From assembly GCF_002844195.1 (NCBI RefSeq), contig NZ_PEND01000004.1:372001-436000 (forward strand): DNA of 64,000 nucleotides, given 5' to 3'. A program made the translations under genes and the position numbers. Origin of the DNA: Halegenticoccus soli (GTDB lineage Archaea; Halobacteriota; Halobacteria; Halobacteriales; Haloferacaceae). Below the pieces are notes generated by a model. The model was given only the letters and a program-made list of their open reading frames with translations, ran no database searches and was not told where the DNA came from. Within the stretch, counting starts at the first letter, position 1. Each line of letters starts with the position of its first letter. Shown here in pieces: positions 52,395 through 60,568 of the stretch.

Positions 52395-53555
52395 TCAGTC
52401 GTCGGCCGTCACGGGCGGCGTCCGCGCGGTCGCGAGGCGGTCGAGGCAGTCGAGCCAGTCCCGCATGTGTTCGCCGACGTAGTTGAAGAACGCGCCGTTG
52501 CCGTACGCCGACCAGTCGCCCTCGGCGAGGGCGTCGGCCATCGCGCCGAACGCCTCGGCGTACGAATCGGCCCCGTCCCCGACGCCGTCTACGACCTCCC
52601 AGAGGTGCTCGTTCAGTTCGAGCCCCGGCACCTCGTTGTTCAGGTCGTCGAAGGTGGACCGCGGGGCCTTGTTGTGCTCACAGAGCGGGTAGCCGTTCAC
52701 GATGTCCTTGCCCAGGAGGTCCGCCGCGCGCTTGAGGAACACGCCGCTCCAGATGTCGTCGAACCGGCCGACGCTCCACTCGTTGTCGTCCATCGGAAGC
52801 TGGTAAAACGCGGGGATCACTTCGCGCTTGAAGGCCAGGTTCATCGAACAAACCGTGAGGTAGTGCCCCCGCTCGGCGACGAAGTTCCCGGCGTAGTCGT
52901 CCGCGGCGGTCCGCGTCCGCGCCTGCCCCCGAAGGTCGCCGTCCGTCAGGATGCGCACGGCGTCGAGATCCGGCACGTTCGTCCACAGCCCCTGGGAGGC
53001 GATGACGTCGTCGACGACCGTCGTCGCCGTCTCGACCGCCTCGTCCATCGCCGAGTACGGGTAGCCGCGGGGGTACAGCCCGTGTTCGTCCGCGTTCTGG
53101 TAGAGCACGTTGACCCACCGCTCGTCGGATCGAACCGACTCGATCGGCCCCTCGTGGGCGAGGTTCTCGAAGTGCGTCCCGAAGAAGTCGAAGTCCGGGT
53201 GCGGCAGCGTGTCGTCGTCGATGAAAAACCCGTAGTCGAACCGCTCGTCCGCCCACATGTAGAGGAGGCCGAAGCTCGTCTCGGCGTGGCTCGCCGCCGG
53301 GATCAGGTGGGCGTACTCTTCGACCCCGTGGTCGGCGAACCACTCCCGCCTGCGGGTCCCGTCGAACACGTCGCCCGAGACGCCCTCCTCGCGGAGCATC
53401 GCGCGCATCTCGTCCGCCTCGCAGAAGTCCTCCGTGACGAGCAGGACATGGAGCCGGTCGAGGTCGAACCCGTGCTCGCGGGCGTTCTCGAAGTACGCCC
53501 GCATGCAGTCGAATTCGCGGATCGTGGGGACGATTACGCACGTGTCTGCGGCCAT
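52395..53555 (-). CDS. Reversibly glycosylated polypeptide (RGP/UDP-arabinopyranose mutase) family protein
   Basis: 386 aa. CVIVPTIREFDCM at the start, YGFFIDDDTLPHPD (DDD metal/nucleotide motif), ERGHYLTVCSMNLAFKREVIPAF and VGRFDDIWSG all match plant RGP/UAM proteins, including the order of motifs. In plants they interconvert UDP-arabinopyranose and furanose and become autoglycosylated; archaeal copies are often named alpha-1,4-glucan-protein synthase without proof. Cytoplasmic, no membrane helix. It has its own promoter whose TATA box overlaps an iron-box-like dyad. Confidence 0.82.
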   Translation of the reverse strand: MAADTCVIVPTIREFDCMRAYFENAREHGFDLDRLHVLLVTEDFCEADEMRAMLREEGVSGDVFDGTRRREWFADHGVEEYAHLIPAASHAETSFGLLYMWADERFDYGFFIDDDTLPHPDFDFFGTHFENLAHEGPIESVRSDERWVNVLYQNADEHGLYPRGYPYSAMDEAVETATTVVDDVIASQGLWTNVPDLDAVRILTDGDLRGQARTRTAADDYAGNFVAERGHYLTVCSMNLAFKREVIPAFYQLPMDDNEWSVGRFDDIWSGVFLKRAADLLGKDIVNGYPLCEHNKAPRSTFDDLNNEVPGLELNEHLWEVVDGVGDGADSYAEAFGAMADALAEGDWSAYGNGAFFNYVGEHMRDWLDCLDRLATARTPPVTADD

Positions 53556-53569
53556 CGGTTAGCACCGAT

Positions 53570-53589
53570 TTTTTAGGAGCCCCTAAAAA
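53570..53589 (-). promoter_or_regulatory. Iron-box-like dyad C over the RGP-family gene promoter
   Basis: 8-bp arms TTTTTAGG and CCTAAAAA separated by 4 bp (AGCC), so the same TTAGG-N4-CCTAA core as dyads A and B. Its outer T-rich arm is also the best TATA candidate, about 30 nt upstream of the ATG at 53555. Confidence 0.65.
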
Positions 53590-53653
53590 CGTGTCGCTCC
53601 GTCCGGGACGCCGGTCGTTCGCTCCGCCGAGGAGCCGCGGCGACGACGGGCGC

Positions 53654-55825
53654 CTACTCCAGTTCCCGGGAGATGACGCTCCGCAGGTCGGCGACGGCTT
53701 CGGCGTCGTACGAGAGCGTTTCCCCCGCCACGTCGATCGTCAGCGTCCCGGTCGCCGTCGCCTCCCCGAGCGCGACGACCGGCGCGATCCCGTCGAAGCG
53801 CTCGCGAACCGCGTCGGGATCTGTCGTCTCGATCACCGCCCGGCCCGGCGTCTCGTCGAACAGCGCGACGGCGTCCTCGGTCTCGACAGTCGCGCCGGCG
53901 GCCTCAGTCACCATCTCGGCCAGCGTCACCGCCAGGCCCCCGCGGCTCACGTCGTGGACCGCGAGCGTCGCGTCCTGGTTCGCCGCGTCCGCCAGCGCGG
54001 CGACGACCTCGCCCGGGTTCTCCGGCAACGTCGGGAACCGATCGCTGCCGCCCACCTGCGCGAGGTACTCGGAGCCGCCGAGCGCGCCGCCCGCACCGCC
54101 CACGAGGAGCAGCGTCCCCTCGCCCGACAGCGCCGCCGGCGGCGCGTCGTACCCCGCTTTCGTTCCGACCATCGCGAGCGTCGGCGTCGGCGGGATCGGA
54201 CCGGACGCGGAGTCGTTGTACAGCGACACGTTCCCGCCGACGACGGGCGTCTCCAGGCTCCGGCACATGTCCGCCAGGCCGTCGACGATCGCCTCGAACG
54301 CGCCGTACACCTCCGGCTTCTCGGGGTTGCCGCCGTTGAGGCAGTCGACCGCGGCGAGGGGGGTCGCGCCCTTGGCCGCGAGGTTCGTCGCGTTCTCCAG
54401 CGCGACGGCCCGCGCGCCCTCGTACGGATCGGCGCTCGTCCAGTCGGGGTTCGAGCCCGAGGTGATGGCGAGTCCGATCCCACTTCCGCGACCCTCGCCG
54501 CCCGCCTCCCTGACTGCCATCACGGCCGCGTCGTCGCCCGGCGGGACGGCGGTCCGCAGGCCGACCTCGTGGTCGTACTGCCGGTAGACCCAGCGCTTGC
54601 TCGCGGCGTTCGGGCTGCCGACGACCGCCTCGAACGCCTCCGCGAGGTCGACGTCCGGCAGATCGCGGTCCGGCCGCCCCGGTTCGACGGCGTCGAGGTC
54701 GTTCGTCGGCGCGCCGTCGGCGAGGAACTCCGGGGGCACGTCGACGACCGTCTCGCCGTCGAAAGTGCAGACGTAGTTCCCCTCGGTCACCTCGCCGACG
54801 ACCGAACAGCCGAGGTCGAAGCGCTCCGCGATCTCCGCGACGCGATCGACGTCCCCCGGCCGAACCTCGTAGCACATCCGCTCCTGGGACTCGGCGAGCA
54901 GGATCTCCACCGCGTTCATGTTCGGCTCGCGCTGGTGGACGCGATCCAGTTCGATCCGCGCTCCGAGGCCGCCTTTGGCCACCAGTTCGCTCGACGCGCC
55001 GCCGAGGCCCGCCGCCCCGAGGTCGCGCGCCGCGAGGATCAGCCCCTCGTCGAGCAGGGCCTCGTTGGCCTCGATGAGCAGCTTTTCGGCGTAGGGGTCG
55101 CCGACCTGCACGGCCGGGCGGTCCTCGGTTTCGGCGTCCTCGGCGAGGTCCTCGCTGGCGAAGCTCGCGCCGCCGAGGCCGTCGCGCCCGGTCGCGTTGC
55201 CGACGAGCACCAGTTTGTTTCCGGCCCCCTGCGCCTCGGCGGTGACGAGCCGATCCGCCGTGACGAGGCCGACGCAGGCGACGTTCACGAGCGGGTTGCC
55301 CGCGTAGCCCTCGTGGAAGTCGACGCTGCCGGCGACCGTGGGGACGCCGATGCAGTTGCCGTAGTGGCTGATCCCCTCGACCACGCCCTCGAAGAGGTAG
55401 CGGGAGTGCTCGCGGTCGAACGGTCCGAAGTACAGCGAGTCGGCGAGGGCGATCGGGTACGCGCCCATCGACAGCGTGTCGCGGACGATGCCGCCGACGC
55501 CCGTGGCGGCCCCGTCGAACGGGTCGACGTACGAGGGGTGGTTGTGGCTCTCGATGCCCAGGGTGACGTATGTCTCGTCGGACGCGCGCGCGCCGTCGCT
55601 CTCACGATCGCCGTCGATCGCCGGAAGCGCAACGACCGCCGCGTCGTCGCCCGGACCGACGACGACCTGCTCGCCGTCGGAGTCGAATGCGGACAGAAGC
55701 GGTCGGGACGATCGGTACGCGCAGTGTTCGCTCCAGAGGTTCTCGAACAGCGCGGTTTCGGCGGGCGTCGGCTCCCGCCCGAGTTCCGCGGCGACGAGAT
55801 CGTGGTCCGCGTCGGGGAGGCTCAT
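53654..55825 (-). CDS. purL: Phosphoribosylformylglycinamidine synthase subunit PurL
   Basis: 723 aa, the small-type PurL that works with PurS and Pur[39 protein letters not shown] and [11 protein letters not shown] are family signatures; a duplicated ATP-binding half follows with [14 protein letters not shown] and [11 protein letters not shown]. Converts FGAR and ammonia to FGAM in purine synthesis. PurS and PurQ genes are not in the window. A TATA-like ACATTAGATC lies roughly 25-30 nt upstream. Confidence 0.95.
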   Translation of the reverse strand: MSLPDADHDLVAAELGREPTPAETALFENLWSEHCAYRSSRPLLSAFDSDGEQVVVGPGDDAAVVALPAIDGDRESDGARASDETYVTLGIESHNHPSYVDPFDGAATGVGGIVRDTLSMGAYPIALADSLYFGPFDREHSRYLFEGVVEGISHYGNCIGVPTVAGSVDFHEGYAGNPLVNVACVGLVTADRLVTAEAQGAGNKLVLVGNATGRDGLGGASFASEDLAEDAETEDRPAVQVGDPYAEKLLIEANEALLDEGLILAARDLGAAGLGGASSELVAKGGLGARIELDRVHQREPNMNAVEILLAESQERMCYEVRPGDVDRVAEIAERFDLGCSVVGEVTEGNYVCTFDGETVVDVPPEFLADGAPTNDLDAVEPGRPDRDLPDVDLAEAFEAVVGSPNAASKRWVYRQYDHEVGLRTAVPPGDDAAVMAVREAGGEGRGSGIGLAITSGSNPDWTSADPYEGARAVALENATNLAAKGATPLAAVDCLNGGNPEKPEVYGAFEAIVDGLADMCRSLETPVVGGNVSLYNDSASGPIPPTPTLAMVGTKAGYDAPPAALSGEGTLLLVGGAGGALGGSEYLAQVGGSDRFPTLPENPGEVVAALADAANQDATLAVHDVSRGGLAVTLAEMVTEAAGATVETEDAVALFDETPGRAVIETTDPDAVRERFDGIAPVVALGEATATGTLTIDVAGETLSYDAEAVADLRSVISRELE

Positions 55826-55948
55826 CCATTCTCTTGTTCAGATGGGCGGATCTAATGTCTTTCCATGTGCACGAACGTGTATTCGAGACGGGGAGCAATT
55901 CTTCCGTTCCGGTAATTCTATAGACGCCGGTCGTCTCACTCTCGATCG

Positions 55949-56146
55949 ATGGACGAAGCACACATCTGGGGGATCATCGGCGTTCTGCTCGCCGTCGGCG
56001 GACTGGCAGTGATCGCGCCGGAGTTCATCGCGGAGCTACAGCACAGCGGCGTCGGGGAACCGATCGTCCTCTACGGCGTCGGCGTCGTCGTCGCCGTCGC
56101 TCTCACGGCGCTCATCATCCTCCCCAGCCTGGTGACGGGCGAATAG
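55949..56146 (+). CDS. Small two-helix membrane protein, hypothetical
   Basis: 65 aa. Two transmembrane helices, IWGIIGVLLAVGGLAVIAP and IVLYGVGVVVAVALTALIIL, with a short loop ELQHSGVGEP. A TATA element TTCTATAG is about 26-33 nt upstream of the ATG (55916-55923), supporting real expression. No family is recognised; could be a subunit or regulator of a membrane complex. Confidence 0.6.
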   Translation: MDEAHIWGIIGVLLAVGGLAVIAPEFIAELQHSGVGEPIVLYGVGVVVAVALTALIILPSLVTGE

Positions 56147-56234
56147 CGGCCGAAGCGAACGGCATCCACTCGAACGCGCCGGCGACTCGGAACGGATCGA
56201 GTGGCTTTTTTAGGATTCCGGACAACCACCAGCC

Positions 56235-56918
56235 GTGCTATCGGTCGAGCTGCACGCGCATTCGGCGCTGTCGTACGACGGACGGGATCCGGTCGAACTG
56301 CTCCTGGAGCAGGCGGCGGCCGTCGGCCTCGACGCCATCGCGATCACCGACCACGACGAGATCGACGCGAGCCTCGAAGCGGCGGACCTCGCGCCGGAGT
56401 ACGGACTCGTCGGCGTGCCGGGCACGGAGATCACGAGCGCCGCCGGTCACGTCCTCGCGCTCGGCGTCGAGGAGCTGATCCCCGCGGGGCTGTCGTTCGA
56501 CGAAACGCTCGACCGTATCCGGGGACAGGGGGGCATCGCGGTCGTCCCTCACCCCTTTCAGACGTCCCGCCACGGCGTCGCGCCGCACGTCTCGCGCGAG
56601 CAACTCGCGAGCGCCGACGCGATCGAGGTGTACAACTCGCGGCTCCTGACCGGGCGGGCGAATCGGCGGGCCGAACGGTTCGCCGCGGCCCGGGGGCTGC
56701 CGATGACCGCCGGCAGCGACGCCCACATCAGCGAAATGGTCGGTCAGGCGGTGACCGAGGTCGTCGCTGACGAGCGGTCACTCGACGCCGTCCTCGACGC
56801 GATAGCCGCCGGGCGCACGAGCGTCGTCGGCTCCCGAACGCCGTGGCACATCAGCTTCCGGCAGGCCGCCGGCGGGGCGAAGCGACGCCTCAGGCGCGGG
56901 TTCGCCGACTTTCTCTGA
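56235..56918 (+). CDS. PHP-domain metal-dependent phosphoesterase
   Basis: 227 aa. The PHP motifs are complete: ELHAHSALSYDG (His-x-His), AITDHDEID (Asp-His), EITSAAGHVLALG (Glu, His), VVPHPF (His), and GSDAHISEM (Asp-x-His). The family hydrolyses phosphate esters using a trinuclear metal centre; the substrate here is unknown. GTG start at 56235; CTTTTTTAGG at 56205-56214 is the likely TATA box. It is followed after only 2 nt by the asparagine-synthase-like gene, so the two are cotranscribed. Confidence 0.87.
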   Translation: MLSVELHAHSALSYDGRDPVELLLEQAAAVGLDAIAITDHDEIDASLEAADLAPEYGLVGVPGTEITSAAGHVLALGVEELIPAGLSFDETLDRIRGQGGIAVVPHPFQTSRHGVAPHVSREQLASADAIEVYNSRLLTGRANRRAERFAAARGLPMTAGSDAHISEMVGQAVTEVVADERSLDAVLDAIAAGRTSVVGSRTPWHISFRQAAGGAKRRLRRGFADFL

Positions 56919-56920
56919 CC

Positions 56921-58027
56921 GTGTCCCGCGACGCACGCACCCTCCGTGGTGCGTCCCCCGCTCTCGTCCGCGAGGCGATCGACGATCGGGATCCCCTCCC
57001 GGGGTCGGCGGGGTTCGCGGGCGAGGTGGACGGCCGGCTCGTCAGGGACGTGCTCGGTCGCCAACCCCTGTTCTCGGAGGCGGACGACCGATTCGCCTGG
57101 AGCTTCGATCCGGCGGATCTCGACGACCCCGTCCGCGTCCCCGCCGGAGTCGTCCGGGGTCGGTGCGGCGACGAGCGCGTCTGGACGCTCCTGAATCCGC
57201 CGGCCGCCTCGGCGGCCGACGCGCTCGACGCCGTTCGCGCCGCCGTTCGAACGAGCGTCCGAGAACTCGACCCGAACGGCCTCGCCGTCGCGTTCTCCGG
57301 CGGCGTCGACTCGGCGCTCGTCGCCGCGGGCGCCCCCGACGCGCCGTGTTACGTCGCCGGATTTCCCGACGCGCACGACGTGGCGGCCGCCAGGGCCGCC
57401 GCCGAGGCGATGGGACGCGACCTGCGGGTCGTCGAACTCGCCCACGCGGATCTCGAACGCGCGATCCCGGCGGTCGTCCGGGCGACGGGGCGGACGAACG
57501 CGATGGACGTGGGGATCGCTCTTCCCCTCTATCTCGTCGCGGAGCGGGCGGTCGCCGACGGTTTCGATCGGGTGGCCGTCGGCCAGGGGGCCGACGAGCT
57601 GTTCGGCGGCTACGCGAAGGTCGCGAACGCCCCGGACGATCACCGCGTCGAGGCGGAGACGGTCCGGGGCGCGACGCGGGAGGTGATCGCGACGCTCCCG
57701 AACCAACTGGAACGCGACGTGCTGGCGCTGCGCGCGGCGGGCGCGGAGCCGGTCGCGCCGCTCCTGCACGATCGAGTCGTCGAAGCGGCGCTCTCTCTTC
57801 CGGGACCGCTTCTCGTCTCGGAGGGAGAACGGAAGGTCGCGCTTCGGCGGGCGGGCGAGGGGTTGATTCCGGAGTCGGTCGCGACGGCGGACAAGAAGGC
57901 GGTCCAGTACGGGAGCCTCGTCTCGCGGGAACTGGACCGGTTGGCGCGGCGAGCGGGGTTCAAGCGCCGGATGGACGATCACGTCGGCCGGTACGTCCGC
58001 TCGCTGATCGAGACGGACGGCGTTTGA
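56921..58027 (+). CDS. Asparagine synthase-related protein lacking the glutaminase domain
   Basis: 368 aa. The PP-loop AVAFSGGVDSALVAAGA (SGGVDS at 126-131) and the later GQGADELFGGYAKV and TADKKAVQYGS are asparagine-synthetase C-domain features. The N-terminal 100 residues do not start with a catalytic Cys and show no clear glutaminase domain, so ammonia or another amide donor is used, or the enzyme adenylates a different substrate. GTG start at 56921 (MSRDARTLRGA). Cotranscribed with the PHP gene. Confidence 0.82.
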   Translation: MSRDARTLRGASPALVREAIDDRDPLPGSAGFAGEVDGRLVRDVLGRQPLFSEADDRFAWSFDPADLDDPVRVPAGVVRGRCGDERVWTLLNPPAASAADALDAVRAAVRTSVRELDPNGLAVAFSGGVDSALVAAGAPDAPCYVAGFPDAHDVAAARAAAEAMGRDLRVVELAHADLERAIPAVVRATGRTNAMDVGIALPLYLVAERAVADGFDRVAVGQGADELFGGYAKVANAPDDHRVEAETVRGATREVIATLPNQLERDVLALRAAGAEPVAPLLHDRVVEAALSLPGPLLVSEGERKVALRRAGEGLIPESVATADKKAVQYGSLVSRELDRLARRAGFKRRMDDHVGRYVRSLIETDGV

Positions 58028-58077
58028 GGCGAGCGGGCGACGCGTGCGGGTGTTGGCGAACAGACGACGGGAGCTGG

Positions 58078-58120
58078 GCCGCGAAACGGTTCGTCGTGCT
58101 CTCGCGGGCCGTTTCGCGGC
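58078..58120. repeat. Inverted repeat after the asparagine-synthase-like gene
   Basis: Perfect 12-bp arms GCCGCGAAACGG and CCGTTTCGCGGC separated by 19 nt, 51 nt after the stop codon. No T-tract follows, so a terminator role is only possible. Confidence 0.45.
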
Positions 58121-58267
58121 GACTCGTCAGCTCATGGCGATACTGGTCGCGCTTTCGTATATGAACTTCCGGCGCACCGCTGGTTTCGTCCCGTTTCACC
58201 TCCGAAGCGACGGGGGTCGACCGTGACCTGCGCGCAGTAGATTGGTCATCCGGATATCTATCTAGAA

Positions 58268-58283
58268 ATATTTCGCGAAATAT
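58268..58283. repeat. Perfect 16-bp palindrome in an AT-rich pocket
   Basis: ATATTTCGCGAAATAT, symmetrical about the central GC step, set in a short AT-rich stretch (TATCTAGAAATATTTC) that contrasts with the GC-rich surroundings. It lies between convergent genes, not at the start of any gene seen. Confidence 0.55.
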
Positions 58284-58397
58284 GGTCGTCGGTCGGTGGC
58301 AGGCCGTCGTTGCGCCACTTGCTCCGCGGCGTCCCGTTCGCGACCTCGGTCCGGAACGATCGACGGCCGTATCGGACGCGCTGCCGTCCGCGGCCGC

Positions 58398-58868
58398 CTA
58401 CTCGCGTTGCGCGGCGACGCGGATCGCTTCGATCCCCAGTTCGGCAACGTCCGGATCGAGATCGGCGTCTCGGAGGTCTCCGGCGGTGTACCAGTCCCAC
58501 GCCTCCGGGCCCTCCTCGCCGTCGTCCGGGGCGATCCGCCGGTCATCGACGGTCGCGTAGAAGATGTGGTCGACGTGCTGGTGGCCGACTTCGTCGCCGT
58601 AGACGTTGACGTCTTCGAGCAGCAGGTGCCGCGGCCGCGGGATCGTCCGCGCGGTCGGCGAACTGATCTCGGGCTGATCGACGAGCAGCGTCGGCTCCAG
58701 CCCAGTCTCCTCGCGGGCTTCGCGGAGCGCGGCCTCGTGCGGCAGTTCGTCGCGGTCGACGTGCCCGCCCGGCGGCAGGCGGATGCCGAGGCGCCGGTGT
58801 TCGTGGAGGGCCGTCGCACTGTCGTGTACGATGTACGCGGTCGCCGTGAAGTGGCGCGTCGTCTCCAT
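58398..58868 (-). CDS. NUDIX hydrolase
   Basis: 156 aa. A complete Nudix box runs from Gly35 to Leu57: G-x5-E41-x7-R49-E50-x2-E53-E54-x-G-L, within GGHVDRDELPHEAALREARE. This family removes nucleoside diphosphates linked to other groups (house-cleaning of damaged nucleotides, NDP-sugars or nucleotide cofactors); the substrate is open. The surrounding sequence HRRLGIRLPPGGHVDRDE is like 8-oxo-dGTP-type or MutT-related proteins in haloarchaea. Monocistronic, convergent with the asparagine-synthase-like gene. Confidence 0.9.
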   Translation of the reverse strand: METTRHFTATAYIVHDSATALHEHRRLGIRLPPGGHVDRDELPHEAALREAREETGLEPTLLVDQPEISSPTARTIPRPRHLLLEDVNVYGDEVGHQHVDHIFYATVDDRRIAPDDGEEGPEAWDWYTAGDLRDADLDPDVAELGIEAIRVAAQRE

Positions 58869-59023
58869 GCCCGGCTGGTTACGGCGCCGCGGCTTCGACG
58901 TTCCGACTTCCGACCGGGTCGGTCGCGTCGCTTCGACGTCGGGTGGAAAAAACTCGTCGCAAACGCGAGGCGAGAGCGCCCACGAAGGGCGAAAGACGGA
59001 GCGAGAGCGGCGGTGAACGGGCG

Positions 59024-60040
59024 CTACGGAAGCTGCACCCGCTCTTCCGCTTCGAGCAGTTCGTGGTACCGGTTGCGGATGGTGACCTCGCTGATGTTGG
59101 CGACGTCGGAGACCTCGCTCTGGGTCACCTTCTCGTTGGTGAGCAGCGACGCCGCGTACACCGCGGCCGCCGCCAGTCCCACCGGGCTCTTCCCGCTGTG
59201 GATTCCCGCCTCCTTCGCCGTCTTCAGCAGCTGCCGCGCCCGCCGCTCGGCCTCGTCCGAGAGATCGAGCGACGAGGCGAACCGCGGGACGTACTGCTCG
59301 GGGTCCGCCGGCTGGATCTCCAGGCCGAGTTCACGGACGATGTAGCGGTACGTCCGGGCGATCTCGTCCTTCTCGACGCGGGAGACGCTGGTGATCTCGT
59401 CGAGGCTACGGGGAGCGCCCGCCTGCCGGGCCGCCGCGTACAGCGACGCGGTGGCGACGCCCTCGATCGACCGACCCGGGAGGAGGTCCTCGCTCAGCGC
59501 GCGGCGGTAGATCACCGAGGCGGTCTCGCGGACGTTGTCGGGGAGGCCGAGCGCGGAGGCCATGCGGTCGATCTCGCCGAGCGCCTGCTTGAGGTTGCGC
59601 TCCTTGGAGTCGCGCGTGCGGAACCGCTCGTTCCACGTGCGCAGTCGCTGCATCTTCTGGCGCTGCCGCGAGTTGAGCGCCTTGCCGTAGGCGTCTCTGT
59701 CCTGCCAGCCGATGTTGGTCGACAGCCCCTTGTCGTGCATCATGTTCGTCGTGGGCGCGCCGACCCGGGACTTTTCGTCCTTCTCGGCGGCGTCGAACGC
59801 GCGCCACTCGGGACCGCGGTCGACCGAATCCTCCTCGACGACGAGTCCGCAGTCCTGGCAGATCGTCTCGCCGTGCTCCGTGTCCGTCGCGAGTGCCCCG
59901 CCGCACTCCGGACAGCGGAGTTCGCGCTCCTCCGATTCGGTCTCTTCTGCGCCTGACTCGGCCTTCTCCTCCGCGCGACCCTCTTTTCGCGTGTGCGTGC
60001 GTTCGCTCTCGCTCGTGTAACTTCGGACGCTCTCTGTCAT
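59024..60040 (-). CDS. tfb: Transcription initiation factor IIB (TFB)
   Basis: 338 aa. An N-terminal acidic extension of about 40 residues precedes the zinc ribbon (Cys43, Cys46, Cys61, Cys64), the B-finger region with GPEWRAFDAAEKDEKSRVGAP, and two cyclin repeats (about 125-215 and 220-310); ISEVTIRNRYHELL is the end of the second. TFB bridges TBP at TATA/BRE and RNA polymerase. Haloarchaea encode several TFBs; this is one of the paralogues, number not determinable. The ATG is preceded by a run of seven A residues without Shine-Dalgarno. Confidence 0.95.
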   Translation of the reverse strand: MTESVRSYTSESERTHTRKEGRAEEKAESGAEETESEERELRCPECGGALATDTEHGETICQDCGLVVEEDSVDRGPEWRAFDAAEKDEKSRVGAPTTNMMHDKGLSTNIGWQDRDAYGKALNSRQRQKMQRLRTWNERFRTRDSKERNLKQALGEIDRMASALGLPDNVRETASVIYRRALSEDLLPGRSIEGVATASLYAAARQAGAPRSLDEITSVSRVEKDEIARTYRYIVRELGLEIQPADPEQYVPRFASSLDLSDEAERRARQLLKTAKEAGIHSGKSPVGLAAAAVYAASLLTNEKVTQSEVSDVANISEVTIRNRYHELLEAEERVQLP

Positions 60041-60104
60041 TTTTTTGGTGGGGGGAGAGAAGGGTCTCTAACGGGCCTATGCGAATCTGAATACCGGCCC
60101 CACG

Positions 60105-60114
60105 GACTTAAGTC
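60105..60114. promoter_or_regulatory. Palindromic TATA-like element upstream of tfb
   Basis: GACTTAAGTC, a perfect 10-bp palindrome about 65-75 nt upstream of the tfb ATG. It is the most AT-rich site in front of tfb and would give a 5' leader of roughly 40 nt. The 248-bp gap 60041-60288 holds this element and the gatC promoter. Confidence 0.4.
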
Positions 60115-60288
60115 TGGTGCCCGTTCGAACGGCTCTCTCGGCCGAAAACGGGGATTTCCTCCGGCAGCGCTCGCCGGTCTTCGGCGCGAGAACTCCGGGG
60201 CGGTGACGGCGTCGGGGGGTCGGGCGACAAGCGAGTCGCCCGACGTCGCACCGAAACCCTTACTCCCGGCCCGGAGTACGCTCGAAGT

Positions 60289-60567
60289 ATGAGTGATTCG
60301 CCCGTAGACGCCGATGAGGTGCGGCACGTCGCCGAACTCGCGCGGATCGACCTCGACAGGGAGGAAGTCGAGGCGTTCGCGTCGCAGTTCGCCGACATCC
60401 TCGCGTACTTCGACGCGCTGGACGAGGTGCCCGAGGTCGAACAGGAGGCGGACCTCGTGAACGTCATGCGCCCCGACGAGGTCCGCGAGTGCCTCTCTCA
60501 GGAAGAGGCGCTCGCGAACGCGCCGGAGACGGAGGACGGGTACTTCAAGGGGCCGCGGGTGTCCTGA
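60289..60567 (+). CDS. gatC: Asp-tRNA(Asn)/Glu-tRNA(Gln) amidotransferase subunit GatC
   Basis: 92 aa. VRHVAELARIDLDREEVEAFASQFADILAYFD and VNVMRPDEV match GatC; the end FKGPRV is the conserved anchor to GatA. Stabilises the GatCAB complex that amidates misacylated tRNA. One base separates its stop from gatA. gatB is not in the window. Confidence 0.93.
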   Translation: MSDSPVDADEVRHVAELARIDLDREEVEAFASQFADILAYFDALDEVPEVEQEADLVNVMRPDEVRECLSQEEALANAPETEDGYFKGPRVS

Positions 60568-60568
60568 C

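Larger units (their letters stand above)
58028..58397. other. 370-bp intergenic region between convergent genes
   Basis: No gene is supported. A 60-codon frame at 58044-58226 has Arg-rich composition without family features or a convincing promoter. The region contains a 12-bp-arm inverted repeat (58078-58120) and a 16-bp palindrome in an AT-rich pocket (58268-58283). Confidence 0.6.

Noticed and set aside
58044-58226. 60-codon open frame in the 370-bp gap
   Set aside because: Arg-rich, no ribosome binding site, no TATA box at the right distance, overlaps an inverted repeat.
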